From Asaia sp. W19 (GTDB lineage: Bacteria > Pseudomonadota > Alphaproteobacteria > Acetobacterales > Acetobacteraceae): 64,000 nt of DNA. The DNA lies in the NCBI RefSeq assembly GCF_003994335.1, contig NZ_PNQZ01000013.1:124001-188000 (forward strand), given 5' to 3'. Shown here piece by piece: positions 45,981 through 55,733 of this stretch (the first letter of the stretch is position 1; every line of letters begins with the position of its first letter). The position numbers and the translations under genes are program-made. Under the pieces are notes generated by a model. It saw only the letters and a list, made by a program, of their open reading frames with translations. It was not told the origin of the DNA and searched no databases.

Positions 45981-47309
45981 TCAGACTTCGCCATAGCGTG
46001 CCGCCCAGCGGGGCGAGATCCAGCGCGCTGCCAGGAACAAACATATGGCGAAGATCATGACGGAGCAGAGCACACTGGCCAATGCTGCGCCGGTTACCCC
46101 GAAAACGGTGAGGAACCCGGCGAGAACCACGAAGTAAACCGCGATCACCGCGAGGCGGTATTTGAGAATGATCGCGAGCCGCCCCATGACGGTCAGCAAC
46201 GTCTCAAGCGGGATAATGCAAACCTCAAGCAGCGCGCTGCCGACCATGAGCAGGATAATCGGCAATTCATGCGCGAAATTATCATGCAGCATCATATGCA
46301 GAATGGCCTTACCGCCAAAGATCGCTACCAGAACGGCAAGCACCGAAAAGCCGATGATCACCAGCGCCAGACGCCGCGTGACATGGCGCAACTCATGCCA
46401 GTTCTGGTTGTCACGAAAGCGCACGAATTCGGGATACAGGCTCGGAATCATCATCTGGGCAGGCTTGGCCAGGCCATCGCAGATCTGCTTGGTCACTCGA
46501 TAGATCGCGACATCACGCGCGCCCAGAATTGCGCCGATGATGAGCGTGCCTCCCTGGCGGAACACGGCATCGAGAATCTGATTGACGCTGACCCTGAGGG
46601 TAAAGCCCCAGATCCCCTTGATATCCGCAGCGCTCAAGAGACAGGACAGAAATCCGATATCGCGCCCCATCTGGCGACGCAGCAGCAGAAAGCCGCCCAG
46701 GCTCGTGACAACGAACAAGGCGAATTGATGCAGGAACCAGACAAAGAGGAAAAATTCGAGCGGGGCACGCAGCAGATAGCCGAGCAGATAGCCCAGCGTC
46801 CGCACACAGGTGGAGACAAAATCGAACACCGCGGCGAGGCCGAAGCGATTGCTGAGCCTGATCACCCCTGTCGACCAGCCCGTATTCATGAACGCGACCG
46901 TCGCCATCATCCATGCGGCGTCACGCTTGACTCCGGGCGACCAGCCCAGAAACGTGCTTCCTACGAGCGCGATGACAATGATGCCGCCTACGAGCCCTAC
47001 AGCGCCGCTCAGCATGTCCGAGCGCATGCAATAGCCCAGAACAGGCATGAAGCGCTTTCGGTCCCTGGCCTCGAACGCGGCCGCGCCATAGTGCAGCAAG
47101 GTCTGCCATGACTGCAGATGCGTCATGTCGGAAACCAGTGTCACAAAGGTGGTGATCAGCAACAACACGCCAAACGTGGCCAGCCCGAGCGTATGCGCTG
47201 CCCAGGCAACATAGGCGAAGCTGCAAAGCGCGTTGATGATCCTGCTCGAGATCAGAAAGCCTGTATTGCTGAAGATACGATGCAGCGCGGAGCGTTGTTC
47301 AGAAGCCAT
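45981..47309 (-). CDS. Polysaccharide-type flippase (Wzx/MATE-like)
   Basis: 442 residues, about twelve to fourteen membrane segments. The start NTGFLISSRIINALCSFAYVAWAAHTLGLATFGVLLLI and the central ILDAVFRQGGTLIIGAILGARDVAIYRVTKQ match the MOP superfamily lipid-linked-glycan flippases. Directly downstream of a GT4 glycosyltransferase on the same strand (33 bp apart), so both probably serve one exopolysaccharide or lipopolysaccharide step. Confidence 0.86.
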   Translation of the reverse strand: MASEQRSALHRIFSNTGFLISSRIINALCSFAYVAWAAHTLGLATFGVLLLITTFVTLVSDMTHLQSWQTLLHYGAAAFEARDRKRFMPVLGYCMRSDMLSGAVGLVGGIIVIALVGSTFLGWSPGVKRDAAWMMATVAFMNTGWSTGVIRLSNRFGLAAVFDFVSTCVRTLGYLLGYLLRAPLEFFLFVWFLHQFALFVVTSLGGFLLLRRQMGRDIGFLSCLLSAADIKGIWGFTLRVSVNQILDAVFRQGGTLIIGAILGARDVAIYRVTKQICDGLAKPAQMMIPSLYPEFVRFRDNQNWHELRHVTRRLALVIIGFSVLAVLVAIFGGKAILHMMLHDNFAHELPIILLMVGSALLEVCIIPLETLLTVMGRLAIILKYRLAVIAVYFVVLAGFLTVFGVTGAALASVLCSVMIFAICLFLAARWISPRWAARYGEV

Positions 47310-47342
47310 GGAGCGGCAAGAGATCGTGGCGTATCGAATTTG

Positions 47343-48533
47343 TCAAAGGGCTGCCTTCAAATCGAGCCGCACCTCAGGCCGCGACTGCATCAGGGAAAGG
47401 TAGAGCTTGCCCCCATGGGAAACATGAAAAGGGGCAACCAGCGCGGCCAACCGGTCGCAGGATGGTGCAGGCTCTGCCAGTAGCTCCGTCATGGCGCGCG
47501 CCAGGGCTTCGACGTCGCGCACAGGCACGCTCCGCCCGGCAACTGGGCTTTTGACAAGAGCGTCCACAGCAGGCGAACAGCGGGTCGTAATCACCTGACG
47601 CCCCGCGGCCAGCGCCTCGAGCAGAACCGCGCCATAGCTCTCGCAATGAGAAGAGAGAACAAACACACGCGCTGCATCCAGATGCGGTCGGATGGATGGC
47701 ACATAGCCCGCGAAGATCACATGACCTTCCAGTCCGAGGTCGACCGTAAGCTTCTCCAGGCGGTCGCGCTCGGGGCCCTCCCCGCATAACACAAGCTTTG
47801 CGCGCGCATGACGATCAGCGACGAGACGAAATGCCCTGATCAACAGGTCGAACCCTTTGATCGGCACCAGCCGCCCGGCAGCCAGAACGGTCATCGTACC
47901 ATCTGGTGCCTCGCGGGGCGCCCCCTCATCCCAAAGGGCGGGAAGCGGTACGACCTCGACGCCCTCGCAGCCTACGATCCCGCTCGTATCCCGCGCCAGA
48001 TCCTCACTGAGCGTGGTGATGCGGTCAGCGCCGCGAAGCAGCCAGCGCATACGCCAGTCATACCCGGCCTGCCCTAGTGAGGAGCGTCCCTCCCGACACA
48101 CAGGAGAACTGACCTGAGCGATCATGAACGGTCGATGCGCGGCATTGAGACCCTTGAGAGCCGGGATGACAGGCCAATGGCTATTGCCGGGCACATAACA
48201 GCTATCGATCTGGCGCGTACGGAAGATGCCTCTGGCGTGAACCGCCAGCGCCCATGCCAGCGCCGTATCACCGAGACGCCCGGACAACCCCAGATCCACA
48301 ATCTCGATCGACGAATCAACCAGATCCCGCAACGGACCATCCATGCGCCCGACAATCAGGACCACGTCAAGCGACAGCGAGGCCCAGTAATTGGCAAGGC
48401 CGATCGCCACGCGCTCACTCCCGCCCAACCTGAAGTCACGCAGGACGATACCAATGGTAGAAACGGCGTTTCGGGCAGGCCCGAAGTTGATACGCGGATG
48501 AATGGACATCGTTTGGACGGGGACTCTGTTCAC
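47343..48533 (-). CDS. Glycosyltransferase family 4
   Basis: 396 residues, GT-B fold. N-terminal DFRLGGSERVAIGLANYWASLSLDVVLIVG, C-terminal VLAAGRLVPIKGFDLLIRAFRLVADRHARAKLVLCGEGPERDRLEKL and the E-x7-E motif in SSHCESYGAVLLEALAAG. Transfers a sugar from a nucleotide donor to a growing glycan, probably on the cytoplasmic face. Donor and acceptor unknown. A second in-frame ATG lies eight codons in. Partner of the flippase gene that follows. Confidence 0.9.
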   Translation of the reverse strand: MNRVPVQTMSIHPRINFGPARNAVSTIGIVLRDFRLGGSERVAIGLANYWASLSLDVVLIVGRMDGPLRDLVDSSIEIVDLGLSGRLGDTALAWALAVHARGIFRTRQIDSCYVPGNSHWPVIPALKGLNAAHRPFMIAQVSSPVCREGRSSLGQAGYDWRMRWLLRGADRITTLSEDLARDTSGIVGCEGVEVVPLPALWDEGAPREAPDGTMTVLAAGRLVPIKGFDLLIRAFRLVADRHARAKLVLCGEGPERDRLEKLTVDLGLEGHVIFAGYVPSIRPHLDAARVFVLSSHCESYGAVLLEALAAGRQVITTRCSPAVDALVKSPVAGRSVPVRDVEALARAMTELLAEPAPSCDRLAALVAPFHVSHGGKLYLSLMQSRPEVRLDLKAAL

Positions 48534-48600
48534 CGAAAACTGGGAGGGCTTCTGACATGCTTTGACATGAGATACAATGCGTTACTTTTTAATATAAGCA

Positions 48601-48633
48601 GAAACGGCCCCGGCGCCAGGCGCACGGGGCCGT
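48601..48633 (-). terminator. Terminator-like hairpin after the small Gly-rich protein gene
   Basis: ACGGCCCC and GGGGCCGT pair around 14 bases, followed on the minus strand by TTTCTGC, 27 bases after the stop of the gene at 48660. Confidence 0.7.
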
Positions 48634-48659
48634 CGATCCTTCACAGGAAGAGGATCAAA

Positions 48660-49034
48660 TCAGTTGTGAGACGGTGCACCACCATCGGGTTTGGCACCAT
48701 CGGAGGGCGCCGACTTGCCGGGCTGGGTCGAGTGCTCCACGTCATACGCGGTGGCCTTCTCCTCATAGCTGCCCTTCGCGCCCGGATGCTCCTTGTCGTA
48801 TAACGCGGCCTTCTGCTTGGCCTCCTTGCGGTACTCATGGCGCTTGTACATGCCGGTTGCACAGCCCCCCACAGCCCCAAGCACGCCATGATTGACCAGA
48901 TGCCCCCCGACAGCACCTGCGGCGCCATATTTGAGGCAGCCACCTGGCTCAGCCTGTGCAGCCGAGAGTGTTACGACCGGGGCCGCGGCAACCATCAATG
49001 CGGCCAGAAGCGAATAGCCAGAGACGTGACGCAT
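48660..49034 (-). CDS. Small exported protein, Gly-rich and hydrophilic tail
   Basis: 124 residues. Signal peptide (LLAALMVAAAPVVTLSAAQA), then a short glycine-rich part with CLKYGAAGAVGGHLVNHGVLGAVGGCATG, reminiscent of a glycine zipper flanked by two cysteines, then a basic Lys/Glu/Tyr tail (YKRHEYRKEAKQKAALYDKE). AAGGAAG is well placed before the ATG at 49034. Function unknown; periplasmic or outer-membrane location inferred. Confidence 0.75.
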   Translation of the reverse strand: MRHVSGYSLLAALMVAAAPVVTLSAAQAEPGGCLKYGAAGAVGGHLVNHGVLGAVGGCATGMYKRHEYRKEAKQKAALYDKEHPGAKGSYEEKATAYDVEHSTQPGKSAPSDGAKPDGGAPSHN

Positions 49035-49057
49035 GGGATTCTTCCTTTTATCTGCTG

Positions 49058-49081
49058 GCCATCCCTCTTTCTCGGGATGGC
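49058..49081 (-). terminator. Perfect 8-bp hairpin after kup
   Basis: GCCATCCC and GGGATGGC around eight bases, 34 bases after the kup stop on the minus strand. No T-run follows. Confidence 0.5.
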
Positions 49082-49114
49082 AAGGGGAGTACAACGCAGT
49101 CGAGGAGCGACGGA

Positions 49115-50986
49115 TCAGATTTCGACCTGATGACCGATCTCGACCAGACGTTCGCGTGGCAGAGTGAACCGGTCAGAGGCCCGCACCGCATTGCGATAGA
49201 GGAAGCCGAACAGGATTCGACGGGGAGAGACCATTTTAGGGGTCTTCAGATCAGGCACCACGTCGTCATCTCCGGCGAAAAACACGACTTTGTCGAGATC
49301 GAGCGTACAACCCTGCTCCTGCGCCTGACCCAGAACATAATAGAGGTTGGGAATCTCGACGAAGCCGAAGGTGACGTTGATCTGCCACAGTCCATTGCCG
49401 ACCTCCTTGACCGTCATGCGCTCATCAGCCGGAATGCGCGGCACCGTATCGAACTTGACGTTCAGAATGACCACATGCTCGGGCAGGCAATGAAAATCGG
49501 CCACATGGCGCATCACGATGGGCGGCAGGGCACTCTCATAACGTGAAAGAAACACGGCCGCTCCAGGCGTCCTGATGAGGTCGCCGTCCCGTAATTTCTG
49601 AAGAACCTTGTCCGAACGCTCGCCCAGAGGAGCCAGTCCCGCGCGCAGCAGTATAATTCCCCTGCGCCACGTGGTCATGACTACATAGATGAACAGTCCG
49701 ATCAGAAGCGGCACATAGCCGCCCTTGTCGATCTTGAGCAGATTGGCGACAAAAAAGGCCACATCCACGACCGAGAAGCACAGCGCGACGGGAAGGGCTT
49801 TCCAGAGCGGCCATTCCCAGCGTTCCCGCATCACGTCGAAGATGAGCAGCGTGGTCATGAGCATGGTGGTTGAGACCGCAGTACCATAGGCGCCGGAGAG
49901 CGCGTCCGAACTCTTGAAGCTGAGCGCGATCAGCAGCGTGATGACCATGAGCAGCCAGTTGACCACAGAAACATAGATCTGGCCGTATTCGCTATCCGAG
50001 GTCTGGCGAATATTGAGGCTGGGGAACCAACCCAATTGCATGGCCTGGCGCGTCAGGGTGAAAGCTCCCGTGATGATGGCCTGGCTCGCGATGATCGTCG
50101 CAAATGTCGCGAGCACCACCATCGGCAGCACCAGAACATGAGGCATGGTCGCGAAGAACGGATTATCCTTGATCTGTGGATGGCTGACCAGAAAGGCGGT
50201 TTGACCTGCATAGCTCAACACCAGCATGGGGAGAACGATCACCGCCAGCGCCAGCCGCACACTGGGGCGTCCGACGTGACTCATATCGGCATAGAGCGCC
50301 TCGGCCCCTGTTACCGAAAGGAAGACCGCCCCCAGGATGATGAGGCTGTTCGCGCCATGCTCATACAGAAAGCGCAGGCCGTAAAACGGATTGAGCCCGA
50401 TCAGCACGGAAGGGTCATGCAGCAACGAGTACAGACCGATCCCGCCAATCGCCAGAAACCAGAGCAACATGATCGGCCCGAAGACAGCGCTGATCCGCGC
50501 CGTGCCCAGCGGCTGGATGGCAAAGATACCGAACAGGATGACGCAGGCAATTGGCAGGATATACGGTTGCAGCGACCTGGTCACGACACCGATTCCCTCG
50601 ATCGCACTCAGTACCGAGATGGCCGGCGTAATGGCCCCGTCACCATAGAGCAGAGCAGCACCGAACAGCCCTGCCGCGGCAAGAAGCGTGCCGCGCGTAT
50701 ACCAGTGTTTGCCGAAAGAACCGCCCACTAGCGAGAAGAGTGCGAGTATCCCGCCCTCCCCCTTGTTGTCGGCGCGCATAACCACTGTGGCGTATTTGAC
50801 CGCCACCACCACGATCATCGTCCAGACAAGCAACGAGAACCCGCCGAGCAGCGTGGCCCGGTCGGTAGAGCCCGTATCGTTCAAGACTGTCTGGAGGGTG
50901 TAGAGCGGGCTGGTTCCTATATCACCAAAGACGATACCGAGCGCTGCCAGGGCTCCCGGCAGCACTTTCCTGTTTTCCTCGGCCAT
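49115..50986 (-). CDS. kup: Low-affinity potassium uptake protein Kup
   Basis: Secondary K+ (proton symport) transporter of the inner membrane, 623 residues, the family's usual length. GIVFGDIGTSPLYTL and VVAVKYATVVMRADNKGEGGILALFSL are the Kup signatures, followed by twelve membrane segments and the cytoplasmic C-terminal domain ending GHQVEI. Confidence 0.97.
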   Translation of the reverse strand: MAEENRKVLPGALAALGIVFGDIGTSPLYTLQTVLNDTGSTDRATLLGGFSLLVWTMIVVVAVKYATVVMRADNKGEGGILALFSLVGGSFGKHWYTRGTLLAAAGLFGAALLYGDGAITPAISVLSAIEGIGVVTRSLQPYILPIACVILFGIFAIQPLGTARISAVFGPIMLLWFLAIGGIGLYSLLHDPSVLIGLNPFYGLRFLYEHGANSLIILGAVFLSVTGAEALYADMSHVGRPSVRLALAVIVLPMLVLSYAGQTAFLVSHPQIKDNPFFATMPHVLVLPMVVLATFATIIASQAIITGAFTLTRQAMQLGWFPSLNIRQTSDSEYGQIYVSVVNWLLMVITLLIALSFKSSDALSGAYGTAVSTTMLMTTLLIFDVMRERWEWPLWKALPVALCFSVVDVAFFVANLLKIDKGGYVPLLIGLFIYVVMTTWRRGIILLRAGLAPLGERSDKVLQKLRDGDLIRTPGAAVFLSRYESALPPIVMRHVADFHCLPEHVVILNVKFDTVPRIPADERMTVKEVGNGLWQINVTFGFVEIPNLYYVLGQAQEQGCTLDLDKVVFFAGDDDVVPDLKTPKMVSPRRILFGFLYRNAVRASDRFTLPRERLVEIGHQVEI

Positions 50987-51037
50987 AAGGCTCCCCGTTG
51001 GTCGTTATGGGTGGGCCTCCCGCGCAGATGAGGCCCG

Positions 51038-51253
51038 TCAGTCGTGGTGAGGCGCGTCAGCATCCAGCAACTTGACGTCGATGATCATCGCCCCGGAGAA
51101 ATACATGGGTTTGACGCGATGCTTGATGACGTAATGCCCATTGCCACCCTGGATGTGCACCGGCACCGTAATGTCGTATCCAGAGAGCCGTGCGTCATAG
51201 GTGGCATCAGTGCCATTAAGCGCTACCAGGGCGATCAGTTCATCGTTTGTCAT
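51038..51253 (-). CDS. Small conserved-looking protein, unknown function
   Basis: 71 residues: MTNDELIALVALNGTDATYD and a beta-rich rest (ITVPVHIQGGNGHYVIKHRV, YFSGAMIIDVKLL). No signal peptide or membrane segment. GGAGAAA precedes the ATG at 51253; the frame is open to 51304. It lies between kup and the HerA-like ATPase gene on the same strand and may be co-transcribed with the latter. No family recognised. Confidence 0.65.
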   Translation of the reverse strand: MTNDELIALVALNGTDATYDARLSGYDITVPVHIQGGNGHYVIKHRVKPMYFSGAMIIDVKLLDADAPHHD

Positions 51254-51318
51254 AATTTTCTCCGCAAACCGTCTCGGTCCGGGATGAAACGAGACGCCCC
51301 GCAACCCGGTTGCAGGGC

Positions 51319-52749
51319 TTATCCGGTCTGCCAGCCATAGCCGATGAACGCAATGCGGCGCCCCGCGGGCATATCCTGCACCACGATGATCTGACGTTCC
51401 TCCAGATAGGCCAGCTGGCGCCGCGCACGTCCCAGTGAATGCGTACCATAGGCTTCTGCAATGGCTTCATCACCGGGGCAGGAAGCACCATCTAATGCGG
51501 CGCGCGCCAGGAGCAGAACCACGCCCTGCACGTCCTCGGGCAGGGAACGGGCGATATCGAGTGCCTGGTGCCAGCTTTCCTCCTGCGCCTGCACGAAGCT
51601 CGATCCGGACCGCACGCTGGCCAAAAGCAGTCGGAAGGCGCCAAGGTCGAGCACATTGCGGCTGAGCCGTTCGATACGCGCCCGCAGCTGGAAATCCTGG
51701 TAAAGCGTCGCCAAAGATCGATAGGCAGAATCTGTCTCGGCGATCACCGCCTCCGTCAACCGCCAGAGCAATTCAGGGGCTGCTTCCGCCTCTGGCACGG
51801 CCTCCTCGATCGGAGCGGCCGCGCTATAGGCATCGAGTTGCGCCAGAAGGTCGGGGGTCGGGGCGCGACGCTCTCTCGGGCGGGGCGTTGCCTCAACCAC
51901 GGGCTCGAGAATCAGGCTGTAATTATCCTCCGCAGGTCGGGCCTCGAAGGGGGTCAGCACGGGGCCGGTGGCATGGCTGGCCGTCTCGACGGTTCCGATC
52001 GTGACCATCAGTGGCCTTCTGCTGAGTGCGGGCCCCAGCGCCATGAACTGCCCTCGCGCGAGATCACGGAATCCCTCTGCCGTGCGGCGCTCCATACCCA
52101 AGAGATCGGCGGCACGCAGCATGTCGATATCGAGAAAAGTGCGCCCCATCAGAAAGTTCGAGGCCTCTGCCGCAACATTCTTGGCAAGCTTGGCCAGACG
52201 CTGTGTGGCGATCACCCCCGCCAGACCACGCTTTCGGCCGCGGCACATGAGGTTCGTCATCGCCCCAAGCGAGAGACGACGCGCCTCGTCAGAGGTATCG
52301 CCGCTCGCCACCGGCGCGAAAAGCTGCGCCTCGTCCACAACAACGAGGACCGGATACCAGTGCGCCCGCGGGGCCTCGAACATGCCGTTGAGAAACGACC
52401 CTGCCGCCCTGAGCTGCATTTCGGCCTCGACCGACTCCAGATTGAGCACCACAGAGGCACGATGCGCGCGTGCGCGCTCGCCGGCCGCACGCAGCGTGGC
52501 CTCCGTCTGCTCCGAGGCGTCAATGACCAGATGACCGTATTTATCGGCCAGAGTAACGAAATCCCCCTCCGGATCGACAATCACCTGCTGGACGAGCGTA
52601 GCCGTCTGTTCAAGCAACCGGCGCAGCAGATGCGATTTTCCCGACCCCGAATTTCCCTGCACGAGCAGGCGGGTTGCAAGAAGTTCGGTCAGGTCCAGCT
52701 GGACATCCGCGCCGTCTCGGCCACGGCCCATGGTGATGGATACGCTCAT
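51319..52749 (-). CDS. HerA/DUF87-like ATPase
   Basis: 476 residues. Walker A GNSGSGKSHLLRRLLE at about residues 32-47, the HerA-typical QQVIVDPEGDFVTLADKYGHLVI, Walker B VLVVVDEAQLFAP and an arginine-containing RGRKRGLAGVIATQRLAKL. The C-terminal 200 residues are a separate part with a low-complexity Pro/Glu linker and a helix-turn-helix-like end (AIAEAYGTHSLGRARRQLAYLEERQIIVV). HerA-fold ATPases pump DNA, but no NurA nuclease or defence partner lies nearby. Confidence 0.85.
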   Translation of the reverse strand: MSVSITMGRGRDGADVQLDLTELLATRLLVQGNSGSGKSHLLRRLLEQTATLVQQVIVDPEGDFVTLADKYGHLVIDASEQTEATLRAAGERARAHRASVVLNLESVEAEMQLRAAGSFLNGMFEAPRAHWYPVLVVVDEAQLFAPVASGDTSDEARRLSLGAMTNLMCRGRKRGLAGVIATQRLAKLAKNVAAEASNFLMGRTFLDIDMLRAADLLGMERRTAEGFRDLARGQFMALGPALSRRPLMVTIGTVETASHATGPVLTPFEARPAEDNYSLILEPVVEATPRPRERRAPTPDLLAQLDAYSAAAPIEEAVPEAEAAPELLWRLTEAVIAETDSAYRSLATLYQDFQLRARIERLSRNVLDLGAFRLLLASVRSGSSFVQAQEESWHQALDIARSLPEDVQGVVLLLARAALDGASCPGDEAIAEAYGTHSLGRARRQLAYLEERQIIVVQDMPAGRRIAFIGYGWQTG

Positions 52750-52781
52750 GGCGCTGTCCCTAGCGCAAACCGCCCCCGAAG

Positions 52782-54041
52782 TCAGCCACGATGCGCGGCT
52801 TCCTGTTGCGCTGCCAGCCAGCGATCCGCTCCCTCGGCGGCCGCGCGCCCAGTCGCAAAGCAGGCCTGAAGCAGATAGCCCCCGGTAGGCGCCTCCCAGT
52901 CAAGCATCTCGCCGGCCACGAACACACCCGGGCGCTCGCGCAGCATGAGATGCGCATCCAGTGCCGCGCGCCTGACGCCGCCCGCTGTCGATATCGCTCT
53001 GGCCAGGGTGTCCGGCGCAGTCAGGACAAGAGGACAAGCCTTGATCAGAGCCGCGAGGGCGCAATTGCCCGCGGCCTGTCCCCCTTCATCCATCGACATC
53101 GCCTCGCGAATCAACCAGCGCGCGACGGGCGAGAGTCCGAGACGTCGCAGACGATTGGCGTGGCTTTCACGCGCACGAAATCCGCTCAGACGCGCAGCCA
53201 GATCCGCCTCGTTCATGCCGGGCCGCAGATCGAGCGCGATGCGCAGACGCCCCTCACGCGCCAGAACCTCGCGCCATGAGGCCGACAAACGATACACTGG
53301 CGCCCCTTCGATGCCTGTACGGGTGATGGTGACATCACCGCGCGCGCTCTGGCCCACCCCGCTGAGCGTAACAGAATGCAATACCTCTCCATGAAACTGC
53401 GCGTGAAACGCCTCCGGCAAGGCGGTGAGAAAGCCGCAATTGGCGGGTGCCAGTGGCATGACCGCCCCAGGGGGCATGAAGCTGGCCCAGCCACCATCGC
53501 TCCCCAGACGCGGCCATGAGGCGCCCCCCAGCGCCAGGATGACCGCGCTGACCTCCCGGGTTACAGCCCCGTCGGGGCTGTCGAAACGAAGCGCGCCCTG
53601 CGCATCCCACCCCTCCCAGCGATGACGCAGCGCGAAGCGCACGCCCTGTTCGGCAAGGCGCGCCAGCCACGCCCGCAGCAAAGGAGAAGCCTTCATGGCC
53701 TGCGGGAAGACGCGCCCGCTCGACCCGGTAAAACAGGGCTGGCCAAGCGCCTCGGCCCATTGTCTCAGCGCCTCAGGCGGAAACCGGTCGATCATCGGAG
53801 CCAGCCAGTCGCGCGCCGAACCGTAGCGGGTGAGGAAATCCTCGAGATTCTCGGCATGGGTCAGGTTCAGTCCGCTGCGCCCTGCCATCAGGAACTTGCG
53901 CGCGACACTGGGCATCTGGTCGTACACGACAATCTCACGCCCCAGTGCGTGATGCGATGCACTCAGCCACTCGGCAGCGGCCAGACCAGCCGGGCCGGCC
54001 CCGATAATGGCGATGGGTTGTCTCGTCTCCATGAGCGGCAT
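52782..54041 (-). CDS. NAD(P)/FAD-dependent oxidoreductase, TIGR03862/HI0933-like
   Basis: 419 residues. FAD-binding start PIAIIGAGPAGLAAAEWLSA, then VARKFLMAGRSGLNLTH typical of the HI0933/BaiN family, and C-terminal GVFVAGEMLDWEAPTGGYLLQACFATGRAAA. The reaction is unknown. GAGG precedes the ATG. A second in-frame ATG three codons later is possible. Divergent from the mannitol dehydrogenase gene. Confidence 0.9.
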   Translation of the reverse strand: MPLMETRQPIAIIGAGPAGLAAAEWLSASHHALGREIVVYDQMPSVARKFLMAGRSGLNLTHAENLEDFLTRYGSARDWLAPMIDRFPPEALRQWAEALGQPCFTGSSGRVFPQAMKASPLLRAWLARLAEQGVRFALRHRWEGWDAQGALRFDSPDGAVTREVSAVILALGGASWPRLGSDGGWASFMPPGAVMPLAPANCGFLTALPEAFHAQFHGEVLHSVTLSGVGQSARGDVTITRTGIEGAPVYRLSASWREVLAREGRLRIALDLRPGMNEADLAARLSGFRARESHANRLRRLGLSPVARWLIREAMSMDEGGQAAGNCALAALIKACPLVLTAPDTLARAISTAGGVRRAALDAHLMLRERPGVFVAGEMLDWEAPTGGYLLQACFATGRAAAEGADRWLAAQQEAAHRG

Positions 54042-54197
54042 TTAGGCCTCTTCACCAAATAGTGCCATAGACAGTCCCGATTACCCCTTGAGCCTTTCGA
54101 GGGAACCGCCACATCATCCGGCGCGCTGCCTGTCAGACCGGTATCAATCGTCTGATCGAGCCTGTTATTCCCTTATCGTGATCCTTCAGGACCGCCC

Positions 54198-55682
54198 ATG
54201 ATCGCTCTGAACTCAGAAACCCTCTCGACCCTCCCCCCCAGCGTCGAGAGATTTTCCTATGATCGCGCCTCCCTGAAAACCGGGATCGTCCATCTCAGCG
54301 TCGGCAATTTCCATCGCGCCCATCAATGCTGGTACGTCGATCGCCTTCTGGCTGAGCCGGGCCAGGAAGGCTGGGGCTTCTGCGGTGTCGGGCTGATCGA
54401 TGATGCCACCGAACGCCTCAAGCTCGAAGCCTTTCCGGCGCAGGATAATCTCTACACCCTCACCCGCTACGCACCTGATGGCACCGCCCGCCATCAGGTG
54501 ATCGGATCGATGCTCGATTACCTCTTCGCCCCGGCCGACCCCCAGGCGGTACTGGCGCGCATGGCCGACCCTGCCACGCGCATCGTCTCGCTCACGATTA
54601 CCGAAGGCGGGTATAATCAGGATCACGCCACAGGGGCCTACAAGCTGGCGACCCCGCTGACACAGCGTGAACTCGCCAATCCTGCTTCCCCTGAATCCGC
54701 CTTCGGCTTCATCGTGGGCGCGCTACGCATGCGCCGCGATGCCGGGATTGCCCCTTTCACCGTCATGTCCTGCGATAACCTTCGTGATAACGGCGTGGTG
54801 GCCAAGCGCTGCGTGATCAGCCACGCCAACGCCCTTGATCCTGAACTGGGGGCCTGGATCGAGACGCACGTCTCCTTTCCAAGCTCCATGGTGGATCGCA
54901 TCACCCCGGCGGTGCTCAAGGAGGACGCCGAGCGCGTGAATGCGGAATGCGGTGTGATCGACCGGCTGCCCGTGATCTCCGAGGAGTTCGCCCAGTGGGT
55001 CATCGAGGACAAATTCGTCAATGGCCGTCCGGCGCTCGAGACGGTGGGCGCGCAGATGGTCCCCGACGTTCACCCCTATGAGCTGGCCAAGGTGCGCATG
55101 CTCAATGCCTCGCACTCCATGCTGGCCTATCCCGGCCAGCTCTCGGGGCTCGAGACTGTGCGCGATGCGATCATCGACCCGCAGATCGGCCATCTGGTCG
55201 AGAGCTTCATGACCTGCGATGTCATTCCGCATCTCTCCGCCCCTGCCGGGATGCCACTCCCTGACTATCGCGATCTGATCATCGCCCGGTTCAGCAATCC
55301 CGATGTGGGCGACAGGCTGGCCCGCATCACGGGCGATGGTGCCAGCAAGCTGCCGGTATTCCTTGCCCCAAGCTGGAACAAGCTGGTCGCTACCGGGGGC
55401 GAGTTACGTCGCATGGCATTCGTTCTAGCCTGCTTCATTCGCTATCTGCATGGGCGCACCGACCAGGGCGAGGCCTTCACCCCGTTTGAGCCGGCACTGT
55501 CCGAAAGCCAGCATGCCCTCGCCCGGAGCTGGGACAGCGTGTTCGGCATGACGGTGTTCGAGAGCTTCGCCCTCGAGCCGGTTCATATCAGTCTCATTCG
55601 TGAAATGGCTGAAAGCATGGAACAGCGCGGCACGGCTGCCGTTCTGGGTGAGGTTCTGGCAGAGACCGGTTTCACCTCCTGA
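54198..55682 (+). CDS. Long-chain mannitol/polyol dehydrogenase family protein
   Basis: 494 residues, the size of mannitol 2-dehydrogenase (mannitol to fructose with NAD). Motifs: GIVHLSVGNFHRAHQCWYVD, FVNGRPALETVGAQMV, AKVRMLNASHSMLAYPGQLSG (the KxxxLNxxHS catalytic Lys region) and ITGDGASKLPVFLAPSW. Fructuronate or altronate reductases share the fold, so the substrate is inferred from acetic acid bacterial physiology rather than read. AGGA precedes the ATG. Confidence 0.9.
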   Translation: MIALNSETLSTLPPSVERFSYDRASLKTGIVHLSVGNFHRAHQCWYVDRLLAEPGQEGWGFCGVGLIDDATERLKLEAFPAQDNLYTLTRYAPDGTARHQVIGSMLDYLFAPADPQAVLARMADPATRIVSLTITEGGYNQDHATGAYKLATPLTQRELANPASPESAFGFIVGALRMRRDAGIAPFTVMSCDNLRDNGVVAKRCVISHANALDPELGAWIETHVSFPSSMVDRITPAVLKEDAERVNAECGVIDRLPVISEEFAQWVIEDKFVNGRPALETVGAQMVPDVHPYELAKVRMLNASHSMLAYPGQLSGLETVRDAIIDPQIGHLVESFMTCDVIPHLSAPAGMPLPDYRDLIIARFSNPDVGDRLARITGDGASKLPVFLAPSWNKLVATGGELRRMAFVLACFIRYLHGRTDQGEAFTPFEPALSESQHALARSWDSVFGMTVFESFALEPVHISLIREMAESMEQRGTAAVLGEVLAETGFTS

Positions 55683-55733
55683 GTGCTTGGGGCGCGTGGC
55701 CACTCTGCCTTTTCTGTATGAAAAGGCGCCTTC

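Noticed and set aside
51319-52749. HerA-like ATPase as part of a defence island
   Set aside because: Neighbours are kup and a flavoprotein; no nuclease, methylase or other defence gene is present.
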